DNA from: Polynucleobacter sp. AP-Elch-400A-B2
GTDB taxonomy: Bacteria > Pseudomonadota > Gammaproteobacteria > Burkholderiales > Burkholderiaceae
Reading direction: 5' to 3'
DNA: 64,000 bases
Assembly: GCF_018688355.1 (NCBI RefSeq)
Contig: NZ_CP061317.1
Location: forward strand, 1,682,091 to 1,746,090
Of this stretch, positions 1-6,481 are shown piece after piece. The first letter of the stretch is position 1, and each line of letters opens with the position of its first letter. The notes under the pieces were generated by a model. It searched no databases. It was given only the letters and a program-made list of their open reading frames with translations, and was not told the origin of the DNA. The position numbers and the translations under genes were made by a program.

Positions 1-454
1 TTTCATATGCCTTACCCAAAGTATCGACATAAGCAGCACTTGTCAGCATGGATTTTGGGCCTCGAACAGGGATACTACCCGAGTACCCGCTAATATCCTG
101 TGGCGCCTGCCCAATCCCGGAAATTGTCTGGGCTTTACCATTGGCATCACTAATAATCATGAATGCGTCACCGCCGTATCCTGAGAAATGCGGATAAGTT
201 ACCGACAGGCAAGAAGAAATAGCAATAACCGCTTCAATTGCATTTCCGCCAGATTGCAGTACTTTCAATCCCGCCTCTGTCGCCAGCTCGTGTGGACTTG
301 TCACCATACCCTTACCCGAAGTAGCCAGCGCACTCTTTGATGCAGGCTGTGCAAATGCAAAGTCTGGGATAAGTGGCGATATTGCCGCCATACCTGAAGC
401 TTGCATAAAACCGCGACGCATTTTTAAAGATGGATTGAGTTTCTTATTAGTCAT
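1..454 (-). CDS. ggt: Gamma-glutamyltranspeptidase, N-terminal part (cut by window edge)
   Basis: Partial gene; only the first 151 codons or so lie in the window. The ATG is at 454. The N-terminus carries a twin-arginine-like signal (MRRGFMQASG, about residues 12-21) followed by a hydrophobic stretch ending in AFA, so export by Tat is likely. The following segment (GMVTSPHELATEAGLKVLQ, then GGNAIEAVIA and SGYGGDAFM) is the characteristic start of the gamma-glutamyltransferase fold, an enzyme that hydrolyses or transfers the gamma-glutamyl group of glutathione and related compounds in the periplasm. The autoprocessing threonine lies beyond the window, so activity cannot be judged. It is transcribed divergently from the asparaginase gene across a 250-bp gap. 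Confidence 0.85.
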   Translation of the reverse strand, partial: MTNKKLNPSLKMRRGFMQASGMAAISPLIPDFAFAQPASKSALATSGKGMVTSPHELATEAGLKVLQSGGNAIEAVIAISSCLSVTYPHFSGYGGDAFMIISDANGKAQTISGIGQAPQDISGYSGSIPVRGPKSMLTSAAYVDTLGKAYE

Positions 455-704
455 TACATATCCCCGTATTTTTTATTTTTAATTACTGCTACTTCATCGT
501 AATCTATCAGGCTCCAAATTAGTGCAGGGTTAATGGAAACTACTGATGCCAGTAAATCTAATTACCAATTCATAACTGCTCCAAGATGCGAAATCTAAAA
601 AACCAGTAAAAACCCTAAGCTTTGGGTGAATAGGATAAATTTCATTACAGATTTACCAAATTCATTAATTATTCTAAAAATATGCACAGGGGTACGCTTA
701 CAAA

Positions 705-1757
705 ATGAAATACAAACATCTAATAATTTTGAGCCTTATTTCTTTAATACCGCTCAAGCAAGTTGCCGCACAAAATCTTCCGACAGTCAAATTCATTGCA
801 ACTGGCGGTACGATTGCGATGAAGATTGATCCTGTAAAAAATGCCCCTGTACCGGCCATCAATGGAGATGACTTACTTGCTGCAGCTCCAGAAGTTGGTA
901 AATACGCCAAAATTGAAGTTAGCAATATTTCTAATGTTCCATCGGACTATATGAATCCCGAGCGATGGGTAAGCCTTACAAAAGCAGTACAAGAAGCCCT
1001 GGAGCGCTCAGATATAGCCGGCGTCATTGTTTCGCATGGAACAGATACATTAGAAGAGACAGCTTTTTGGCTTGATTTAACAATTAAGTCTAATAAACCC
1101 GTCGTTTTGATTGGAGCCCAAAGGAATGCATCTGTATCCGATTTTGATGGCCCAAGAAACCTGACCAATGCTGTACGGATTGTTGTTGACAAACAATCAG
1201 AGGGCAAAGGGGTTCTACTGGCAATGAATAACCAGATCAACTCAGCCAGATACGTCACCAAGACTCATACAGCTAACGTGGAAACATTTAATTCTGGAAT
1301 CTTTGGAATTATTGGCGAGGTTTACCAGGATCGTATTTTTTATGCTTACAATCCGATTAGACGCCAGTACATCAAGATTAAGTCTGACAAAATGCCAACG
1401 GTAGATATCGTGGCAATGTATGGTGGTGCAGATGGAATTGCACTAAAGTCAGCCGTGGATCGCGGGGCTGATGGAATAGTAGTTCAAGCTCTAGGCATGG
1501 GTAACATGAATGAATCCATGTATGAGGGGGTTAAATACGCAATTTCAAAAAATATTCCCGTGGTGATTTCCACTCGCGTTCTTAATGGCCGCGTTATGGG
1601 TAGCTATGGATTTATTGGTGGAGGAAAAACTACGGTTGATGCAGGAGCAGTTATGGCAGATGACTTGCGCGCTCAGAAAGCCAGAATTTTGTTAATGCTG
1701 CTTTTACAGCAAGGCACCAAGGATCAAAAATCATTACAACAAGCTTTTGACAAATAA
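705..1757 (+). CDS. ansB: Periplasmic L-asparaginase, type II
   Basis: A 350-residue type II asparaginase that hydrolyses L-asparagine to aspartate and ammonia. Residues 1-22 form a Sec signal peptide (MKYKHLIILS start, cleavage near VAAQ). Both family signatures are present: IATGGTIAMK at 31-40, with the nucleophilic threonine in TGGT, and HGTDTLEETA at 111-120, with the second Thr-Asp pair. Length is normal for the family. The start is supported by an AGGGGT ribosome-binding sequence about 9 bases upstream. A hairpin terminator follows at about 1803. Together with the divergent ggt gene it suggests periplasmic salvage of amino-acid nitrogen. Glutaminase activity cannot be excluded from sequence. 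Confidence 0.93.
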   Translation: MKYKHLIILSLISLIPLKQVAAQNLPTVKFIATGGTIAMKIDPVKNAPVPAINGDDLLAAAPEVGKYAKIEVSNISNVPSDYMNPERWVSLTKAVQEALERSDIAGVIVSHGTDTLEETAFWLDLTIKSNKPVVLIGAQRNASVSDFDGPRNLTNAVRIVVDKQSEGKGVLLAMNNQINSARYVTKTHTANVETFNSGIFGIIGEVYQDRIFYAYNPIRRQYIKIKSDKMPTVDIVAMYGGADGIALKSAVDRGADGIVVQALGMGNMNESMYEGVKYAISKNIPVVISTRVLNGRVMGSYGFIGGGKTTVDAGAVMADDLRAQKARILLMLLLQQGTKDQKSLQQAFDK

Positions 1758-1802
1758 GATAAGCGAGTTTTTGCACTATTCAACTTATCTTACTAAGAAT
1801 GT

Positions 1803-1834
1803 AAAAATGCCAACCTGAGGGTTGGTATTTTTAT
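1803..1834. terminator. Bidirectional rho-independent terminator
   Basis: Stem ATGCCAACC / GGTTGGTAT around a TGAG loop, with a T run on the right and an A run on the left, so it can act on both strands. It ends the asparaginase gene. Nearly the same hairpin lies at 4017-4048 beside the intron-bearing tRNA, and both hairpins belong to the duplicated block described for the tRNA remnant. Confidence 0.75.
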
Positions 1835-1837
1835 TTC

Positions 1838-1965
1838 TAGTGCGCCCACCAGGACTTGAACCTGGGATCAAAGGATTCCAGTTTGCGTAGCTTTCACTAC
1901 TCCCCAGCTTATAGACTCATCATATCCGTTACTGGACTTAGATGGGTGCAGTCTAGTCTTTACCC
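1838..1965 (-). pseudogene. Remnant of tRNA-Ile(CAU) 3' half with the 3' part of a group I intron
   Basis: On the minus strand, 1965-1878 aligns with the last 88 or so bases of the group I intron at 4094-4304. Shared pieces include AGACTAGAC, CACCCATCTAAGT, GGGAGTAGTGAAAGCTAC and the terminal CTGG matching CCGG. Positions 1877-1838 align with the 40-base 3' exon of tRNA-Ile. The 5' exon, anticodon and first part of the intron are absent. The acceptor end reads GGGCGCACTA instead of GGGCCCACCA, so no functional tRNA can form. The homology continues into the hairpin at 1803-1834, giving a direct repeat of about 163 bp with 4021-4184. Its divergence shows the duplication is old. Confidence 0.85.
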
Positions 1966-3000
1966 AAAATTACTTTGAGCAGCCTTAATCATTTTTTTCA
2001 CCTCAAGACTCTCATTAATAGAGTGAATGGTAATTTGCGGATTTTGTTTAACAAAAACACGAAATACTTCATCTGCAAATGCCTGACCAATTGATTCAAC
2101 ACCCTTAAAATCCAATAGGACAGTTTTAAAACGATCAACGCGATTTAAAATACGCTTCGCCTGTGAACGCGAAATAAGCTGCCCACCTTCGTATAGAGCT
2201 AGCTTAACGGGAACAACGGTTTTATTAAACGCGTAATCTTCGTCTTCCGTGCCGCTGAAACTATCAAATACTGTACGCAATATTCTTTCTGAATTAAGCG
2301 CTATCTTCATGACAACCCTGGTTCCTTGATGACTTTTTTCGTTATGAAGTAAAAAATCTATTCCCGAGTCGTCTGCATGTGTAAAGACTAAATCACCAGA
2401 AAAAATAAAAAATTCATCGAAAGCACGAGATGAGAAAAAGATTCCTTGCCCAGTATGATTGCTTGGATCCGTAGTGAGCTTTCCTTTGCTCAACTCCAAA
2501 ATAGATTCACGTGGATCATGTAACTTTAATAATCTAGCTATATGGTTAAAAATTCCCTCGCCATTGTCAATAATTGATATTGAAACAAAATCGGGCGTTC
2601 TTTCTACATGAATATAGACCTCGGTGCCTTCCGAATGATCAATGGCGTTATTTAGCATTTCAGTAAAACCGTAATGACAAATATTGGCAATTTCTTTAGG
2701 CAAGCCATTAAATATTTCACTAAAGTCACGTGAATAGACTTCAGACTCCTCTAGTCCCTTTAATTTAAATAGGCCATCATGAAATCGCTTTACGCCTAAC
2801 TGATATACCCGTGCCTTTGTACTACCACTGGAAGCTAAAAATCCATCGCTGACTAAGGCTGCAAAATGCGCATGGATAGCCTGCCTAGTGAGGCCAAACC
2901 TTTCCATTGCGGAATGAGCTAAATCGAGTTGATTGGCTTTAACGCCATCCACCAAGAACTGACGTACTTCTTGGGAGCGTTTTGTTTTAGCAAATTTCAT
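1960..3000 (-). CDS. Winged-helix / GHKL ATPase / STAS-like (DUF4325) regulator
   Basis: A 346-residue three-part protein. Residues 1-70 look like a winged helix-turn-helix (LTRQAIHAHFAALVSDGFL). Residues about 100-260 form a GHKL (histidine-kinase-type) ATPase without a histidine dimerisation domain: N box EMLNNAIDHS, G1 box DNGEGI, G2 box TGQGIFFSSRAF. Residues about 285-346 resemble the STAS-like DUF4325 domain (LLDFKGVESIGQAFADEVFR). Known relatives are uncharacterised; the layout recalls anti-sigma and anti-anti-sigma partners fused in one chain with a DNA-binding head. The stop codon falls inside the tRNA/intron remnant. The promoter contains 21-bp repeats (3010-3065), which suggests autoregulation. 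The substrate and target are unknown. Domain calls are fairly sure, the biological role is not. Confidence 0.8.
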   Translation of the reverse strand: MKFAKTKRSQEVRQFLVDGVKANQLDLAHSAMERFGLTRQAIHAHFAALVSDGFLASSGSTKARVYQLGVKRFHDGLFKLKGLEESEVYSRDFSEIFNGLPKEIANICHYGFTEMLNNAIDHSEGTEVYIHVERTPDFVSISIIDNGEGIFNHIARLLKLHDPRESILELSKGKLTTDPSNHTGQGIFFSSRAFDEFFIFSGDLVFTHADDSGIDFLLHNEKSHQGTRVVMKIALNSERILRTVFDSFSGTEDEDYAFNKTVVPVKLALYEGGQLISRSQAKRILNRVDRFKTVLLDFKGVESIGQAFADEVFRVFVKQNPQITIHSINESLEVKKMIKAAQSNFG

Positions 3001-3009
3001 GTCTATTTT

Positions 3010-3057
3010 TGTAAAGTATTATGAAATTATTGTAAAGTTTTATGAAATTATTGTAAA
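3010..3057 (-). promoter_or_regulatory. Overlapping sigma-70-type promoters embedded in the 21-bp repeats
   Basis: Read on the minus strand, each repeat holds TTTACA (3057-3052, 3036-3031, 3015-3010). Because the period is 21, a TTTACA is followed after exactly 17 bases by the TACAAT (or TACAAA) of the next unit. The array therefore offers two stacked -35/-10 pairs ahead of the ATG at 3000. This is inferred from spacing and consensus only. Confidence 0.5.
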
Positions 3058-3065
3058 GTTTTATG
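3010..3065. repeat. Tandem 21-bp repeats upstream of the wHTH-ATPase gene
   Basis: Two full units and the first 14 bases of a third, period 21 (starts at 3010, 3031, 3052). Each begins TGTAAAG and continues with T/A-rich sequence ending ATGAAATTAT. The first two units differ at one base (TATT versus TTTT). Spacing equals two DNA helical turns, which suits an operator array for the helix-turn-helix protein encoded immediately downstream on the minus strand. Confidence 0.85.
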
Positions 3066-3095
3066 CCAGAGATTGACAAGAAACATCAAAAAATA

Positions 3096-3284
3096 TCATT
3101 TAAACCCCTCTAAAAGCTCTTTAGCTTTATTCACTGCCAAGTCAAGCTGAGTCTCTTTAGTAGTGGCTCGTATCCACTTGTTATCTACCTTATAGCGACA
3201 TTGCCATACGGCACTATGCTCGCGTTAATAGAGGGTTAGGTTACGGTGTATGAGTTGATGTGTACTTTCTTTTTTAGTTGCCAT
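3096..3284 (-). pseudogene. Tyrosine integrase, N-terminal fragment with a nonsense codon
   Basis: From ATG 3284 (or the in-frame ATG at 3290) the minus strand reads MATKKESTHQLIHRNLTLY, then a TAA stop at 3227-3225, then REHSAVWQCRYKVDNKWIRA, TTKETQLDLAVNKAKELLEG and FK before a second stop at 3098. The pattern of a basic start, xVWQxRYKVxxKWIRxTTK and an amphipathic helix is the usual N-terminus of phage-type tyrosine recombinases. The core-binding and catalytic domains are missing from the window, so this is a dead relic. It lies between the two tRNA-Ile/intron copies, which supports past integration at this tRNA. Confidence 0.75.
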
Positions 3285-3405
3285 ACACATACTTTAGCTT
3301 CTGACGCTAGGCTAGAGCAACCTGATTGGAGCAAAAACAGGGGTCAATTTAGCCAAAAGAAAGTGTGGCTATTTTTGGTGATTATTGGGGAGATTGCGGG
3401 GAACG

Positions 3406-3426
3406 AGCGTAACTTAAAGTAACGCT
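3406..3426. repeat. 21-bp palindrome, copy 1
   Basis: Ten-base arms AGCGTAACTT and AAGTAACGCT around a single central A; one mismatch between the arms (position 6). One of four copies in the window (also 4732, 9246, 24928), always in intergenic accessory sequence. It sits 3 bp after the end of the HEPN-like gene. Confidence 0.85.
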
Positions 3427-3429
3427 TAT

Positions 3430-4002
3430 CTATGATGTGCCAATTGCTATTTCTATTTGAGATATTTTTTCAAGATAAAAATCTAGACCAATTGCTGCAA
3501 TGATATGCGGGGTTTCGGTAGAAATATCTTTACCTGCACATATTTTAGGCGGATCAAATTTTTTCCCACAATTGATTACCGAAATAATATGTAAAGAATC
3601 AATTTTGAATTCAATATCAAAATTTCCCTCTATTACTAAATTATCGGGCGCTTTTCCACCTTCAAGAATTCCTCTAATTATTTTTCCACCACCCAATCCG
3701 CCTGTAATTTTTGTATAACCTCCAGCCTTATCGGTAATCTGACGCATAGAATGCTCATCCGAATTTCTTGCTTGCATTAGGTAGGCTATTAAAGGATCTG
3801 AATTTCTAGCCGTGTTTATAGTATCAATTACCCTTTTAGCTCGCTTATCATTTTTATATAAATCTTTTAGCTTATTAAAGCCTCTATCTAAACTGTGTAG
3901 AAATTCTTTCCAATACTCTTCATACTCCTCTAGATTAGATACTGAGGACATAAGCTCTATTAGCTCTTTAGCTTTCTCGAATTCTTTAATTTTTTTCTGC
4001 AT
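3430..4002 (-). CDS. Hypothetical protein, possible HEPN-like fold
   Basis: A 190-residue protein with no signal peptide or membrane segment. The first 85 or so residues are helical and charged, ending in YLMQARNSDEHS (about residues 74-85). The R-N-x-x-x-H arrangement there resembles the RNase motif of HEPN proteins. The C-terminal 100 residues are mixed beta-rich sequence with a glycine-rich stretch (ITGGLGGGKIIRG). I recall similar hypothetical proteins in mobile regions, but no function can be named. Base composition is A/T-richer than the flanking housekeeping genes. It lies just downstream of the intron-bearing tRNA (separated by a terminator). The start ATG at 4002 lacks a strong Shine-Dalgarno sequence. 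Confidence 0.6.
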   Translation of the reverse strand: MQKKIKEFEKAKELIELMSSVSNLEEYEEYWKEFLHSLDRGFNKLKDLYKNDKRAKRVIDTINTARNSDPLIAYLMQARNSDEHSMRQITDKAGGYTKITGGLGGGKIIRGILEGGKAPDNLVIEGNFDIEFKIDSLHIISVINCGKKFDPPKICAGKDISTETPHIIAAIGLDFYLEKISQIEIAIGTS

Positions 4003-4016
4003 ACCTAATTATGGAC

Positions 4017-4048
4017 AAAAAAATACCAACCCGAAGGTTGGTATTTTC
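4017..4048. terminator. Bidirectional rho-independent terminator after tRNA-Ile
   Basis: Perfect nine-base stem ATACCAACC / GGTTGGTAT with a CGAA loop (4023-4044), flanked by A and T runs. It terminates the tRNA transcript on the minus strand. It is the intact counterpart of the hairpin at 1803-1834. Confidence 0.8.
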
Positions 4049-4053
4049 ATTTC

Positions 4054-4341
4054 TGGTGGGCCCACCAGGACTTGAACCTGGGACCAAAGGATTCCGGTTT
4101 GTGTAGCTTTCACTACTCCCTGGACTATGCCTTCATCATATTGATTGCTCAACTTAGATGGGTGCCGTCTAGTCTCTACACCTTCAACAGCACTTTCACG
4201 CTGAAGCTTGGCTCGGCGTTAGCGTATTCATTGCTGAACTTAGCTTTCTCCGAATTTGACACCATCCCTTATGCAGTTTCCACGCATAAGGCACAACTTT
4301 CGCTATGAGTCCTCTGCTCTAACCAACTGAGCTATGGGCCC
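4054..4341 (-). tRNA. tRNA-Ile2(CAU) interrupted by a group I intron
   Basis: The 5' exon is 4341-4305 (37 bases, GGGCCCATAGC to GGACTCAT) and the 3' exon 4093-4054 (40 bases, AATCCTTTGG to GGGCCCACCA). Joined, they give a 77-base cloverleaf with encoded CCA, perfect acceptor pairing and anticodon CAU. The anticodon stem and variable loop (ACTCATAATCC, TTTGGTC) resemble the lysidine-modified isoleucine tRNA rather than elongator Met, so it should read AUA codons after TilS modification. The sequence matches the intron-free gene at 27007-27083 except for one acceptor base. The interrupting 211 bases lie between anticodon base 3 and the next loop base. Confidence 0.93.
4094..4304 (-). ncRNA. 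Self-splicing group I intron (Azoarcus tRNA-Ile type, IC3)
   Basis: 211 bases without an ORF. The exon CAU can pair with the internal guide GUG (start of GTGCCTTATGC), placing a U-G wobble at the 5' splice site. P2 is CCTTATGC / GCATAAGG with a GAAA loop. The catalytic core reads GGGATGGTGTCAAATTCGG, GCCGAGCCAAGC, GTGTAGAGACTAGACGGCAC and GGCATAGTCCAG; GACTA / TAGTC forms P7. P9 is GTAGT-GAAA-GCTAC and the intron ends CCG-G before exon AATCC. These blocks agree with the well-known Azoarcus tRNA-Ile intron as I remember it. Splicing activity is inferred, not shown. Confidence 0.9.
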
Positions 4342-4352
4342 TTAATCATTAC

Positions 4353-4460
4353 ATTTACTACACACCTTGCTGCTGGTGTTTACCACTGCAAAACCACACT
4401 AAAACCGCATTTACTACACACCTCGGTTTTTGCTCTGGTGTGTAAGCGGTGTGTAAGCAA
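4353..4460. repeat. Cluster of TACACACC / GGTGTGTA motifs
   Basis: TTTACTACACACCT occurs twice (4354 and 4411) and GGTGTGTAAGC twice in tandem and opposite orientation (about 4437-4459). Similar pairs lie at 4598-4620, 25087-25107 and, inverted, at 26938-26960, each near a tRNA-Ile gene or the 180-bp repeat. Short oriented repeats next to a tRNA suggest integrase arm-binding sites; that is inference. Confidence 0.55.
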
Positions 4461-4537
4461 TTTTGACCGCCTAATCGACCACTAACCTCTTGAATCTATT
4501 GAGGTCTTTGTTACAAGACCCCTAGGGCTTCTTTCTT

Positions 4538-4717
4538 ATGAGAGCAGAAGCCCAAGATAGAGCCATATAAACAGGGGGTCTGCGGGTGGTCAGTGTCGGT
4601 GTGTAAGCAAATGTGTAAGCAGATTCGGGGATTTAAAGGAAGTGGCCCCTCACTCTTTGGTTTTCGAAACCAAAGGATTTTTGGAGCAACCATCTAACAC
4701 CTCGTTGCTCCAAAGTA
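4538..4717. repeat. 180-bp repeat with two hairpins, copy 1
   Basis: Matches 25024-25204. The left part is diverged (TATGAGAGCAGA, then TCGGTGTGTAAG at matching distances). The last 70 bases are almost identical and contain two perfect stems: CTTTGGTTT/AAACCAAAG with a three-base loop, and TTGGAGCAAC/GTTGCTCCAA with a 13-base loop. One of the few differences within the conserved part falls in the second loop. Confidence 0.8.
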
Positions 4718-4731
4718 TTTTTGAGGAAATA

Positions 4732-4752
4732 AGCGTCACTTAAAGTAACGCT
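4732..4752. repeat. 21-bp palindrome, copy 2
   Basis: Arms AGCGTCACTT and AAGTAACGCT around a central A, one mismatch. It lies 15 bp right of the two-hairpin repeat copy 1. Confidence 0.85.
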
Positions 4753-5055
4753 CAAAAAAAATCACTCGAAGATATTTTTGGTTTGTTTCTTTTCGGTGAG
4801 CTAAGTGGCTATTTAAATTGTCTCAGTCTTAAAAGTCGCTCATAAGATACTTGCCAGATTACCCAAAAATATAGCGGTAGCTATGCAAGTTCAATAGATT
4901 GAGAATGCATTGCTTGCTACACCCCGAAAGAGCATGAATGGAAAGTTTGAAATAGGCGGTCTCATCTCATAAATGCACTAAAGTAGTGCACTAAAGCACC
5001 AAGCTGTTCCCATCAATTTGGCTCAGTATTTTTTACAGGCGTATGTTGAGGAACT

Positions 5056-6468
5056 ATGAACTTGCCATATGACGAAATGCTCGATGCTAACGGCAAACCC
5101 CGTCCCCATTACCAAATTTTTCATCAATGGTTAATGCAACAAAGTGAAACCTTGATGGGTTTAAAGCGTGCAGAAGCTGACCTAATCTTTAGGCGTGTTG
5201 GCATTACCTTCGCTGTTTATGGAGATGACCTGGGTGCAGAAAGAACTATTCCATTTGATCAAGTACCCCGCATCTTTAGCGCCAAGGAATGGGAACTTCT
5301 AGAAACAGGTTTACGGCAACGCGTTAAAGCACTCAACCGTTTTATCTACGATGTGTACCACGATGAAGATATCATCAGAGCCGGCATTGTTCCCGCAGAG
5401 CAAATATTTAACAATGCTCAATATCGCCCAGAGATGCGCAATGTGAGTGTGCCTCGTGACATCTATGCACAAATTGCAGGCATTGATATTGTTAGAGCAG
5501 GCGAGGGTGAATTTTATGTTCTAGAAGATAATCTGCGCGTTCCTTCTGGTGTTTCTTATATGGTTGAAGACCGCAAGATGATGATGCGCCTTTTTCCGGA
5601 TCTATTTCAAAAATATCGTGTTGCCCCCGTAGGTCATTACCCAGATCTTCTATTGGAGTGCTTGAAAGCTGTCAAACCAGATGATGTCAAAAAGCCGAAC
5701 GTAGTAGTGCTGACACCAGGTATGTATAACTCCGCATATTTTGAGCATAGCTATCTTGCACAGCAAATGGGTGTTGAGTTGGTCGAGGGTAAAGATTTAT
5801 TTGTAAAGAATGAACAAGTCTTTATGCGTACCACTCAGGGGCCTGAGAGAGTTGATGTGATCTATCGCCGTATTGATGATGACTTCTTAGATCCACTAAC
5901 CTTTCGCTCAGACACTACTCTTGGAGTGGCAGGCCTACTTTCTGCTTATCGCGCTGGCAATGTAACCCTAGCTAACGCTATTGGCACTGGAATCGCCGAT
6001 GATAAATCGATCTACCCTTACGTTCCAAAGATGATCGAGTTCTATCTTGGCGAAAAACCAATTCTAAATAATGTGCCAACTTTTCAATGCCGCAAGCCAG
6101 ATGATTTAGAGTACACCCTAGCGAACCTAGAGAAATTAGTAGTGAAGCTAACTCACGGTGCTGGTGGTTACGGAATGTTGGTTGGCCCAGCATCCACAAA
6201 AGCAGAGATTGAAGAATTTAGAGCCCATTTGATTGCGAATCCAGATAGATACATTGCACAACCCACCTTAGCATTATCTACCTGCCCTACCTTTGTGGAG
6301 TCAGGCATTGCGCCTCGACATATTGATTTGAGACCATTTGTGCTCTCGGGAAAAACTATCAAAATGGTCCCTGGCGGATTGACTAGAGTCGCCCTGAAAG
6401 AAGGTTCTTTAGTTGTTAATTCCTCCCAAGGCGGTGGCACCAAAGATACTTGGGTGCTTGAGGAATGA
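5056..6468 (+). CDS. Circularly permuted ATP-grasp type 2 family protein
   Basis: A 470-residue member of the circularly permuted ATP-grasp family (DUF404/DUF407). Typical blocks are YDEMLDANGKPRPHY at the N-terminus, FAVYGDD, ALNRFIYDVYHDE, FYVLEDNLRVPSGVSYM and KLTHGAGGYGMLVGP. ATP-grasp enzymes make carboxylate-amine (often peptide-like) bonds with ATP, but the substrate here is unknown. It begins a four-gene operon with alpha-E, transglutaminase and Anbu proteasome-like genes, a partnership known for Anbu loci and taken to indicate synthesis and turnover of a peptide-like modification. Only 13 bp separate it from the next start. A GAGGA ribosome-binding site precedes ATG 5056. Confidence 0.9.
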   Translation: MNLPYDEMLDANGKPRPHYQIFHQWLMQQSETLMGLKRAEADLIFRRVGITFAVYGDDLGAERTIPFDQVPRIFSAKEWELLETGLRQRVKALNRFIYDVYHDEDIIRAGIVPAEQIFNNAQYRPEMRNVSVPRDIYAQIAGIDIVRAGEGEFYVLEDNLRVPSGVSYMVEDRKMMMRLFPDLFQKYRVAPVGHYPDLLLECLKAVKPDDVKKPNVVVLTPGMYNSAYFEHSYLAQQMGVELVEGKDLFVKNEQVFMRTTQGPERVDVIYRRIDDDFLDPLTFRSDTTLGVAGLLSAYRAGNVTLANAIGTGIADDKSIYPYVPKMIEFYLGEKPILNNVPTFQCRKPDDLEYTLANLEKLVVKLTHGAGGYGMLVGPASTKAEIEEFRAHLIANPDRYIAQPTLALSTCPTFVESGIAPRHIDLRPFVLSGKTIKMVPGGLTRVALKEGSLVVNSSQGGGTKDTWVLEE

Positions 6469-6481
6469 AGAAAGAGCAAAC

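Larger units (their letters stand above)
4342..5055. other. Gene-free accessory stretch beside tRNA-Ile
   Basis: About 700 bp without a convincing gene. It holds a cluster of TACACACC / GGTGTGTA motifs (4353-4460), one copy of a 180-bp repeat with two hairpins (4538-4717) and palindrome copy 2 (4732-4752). The last 300 bp before the ATP-grasp gene show no clear element apart from the GAGGA ribosome-binding site at about 5048. The overall look is the scar of an integrated element. Confidence 0.6.

Noticed and set aside
3010..3065. Possible short CRISPR array
   Set aside because: Units are contiguous with no spacers and there are no cas genes; promoter iterons explain it better.
4072..4308. 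Plus-strand ORF of 78 codons
   Set aside because: It lies wholly within the antisense of the tRNA exon and group I intron, whose RNA structure explains the sequence.
4511..4693. Minus-strand ORF of 60 codons
   Set aside because: It overlaps the two-hairpin repeat and has no ribosome-binding site or recognisable protein pattern; repeat copy 2 does not keep the frame.
6413..6481. Longer N-terminus for the alpha-E protein
   Set aside because: It overlaps the end of the ATP-grasp gene in another frame and lacks family similarity; ATG 6482 gives the standard start.
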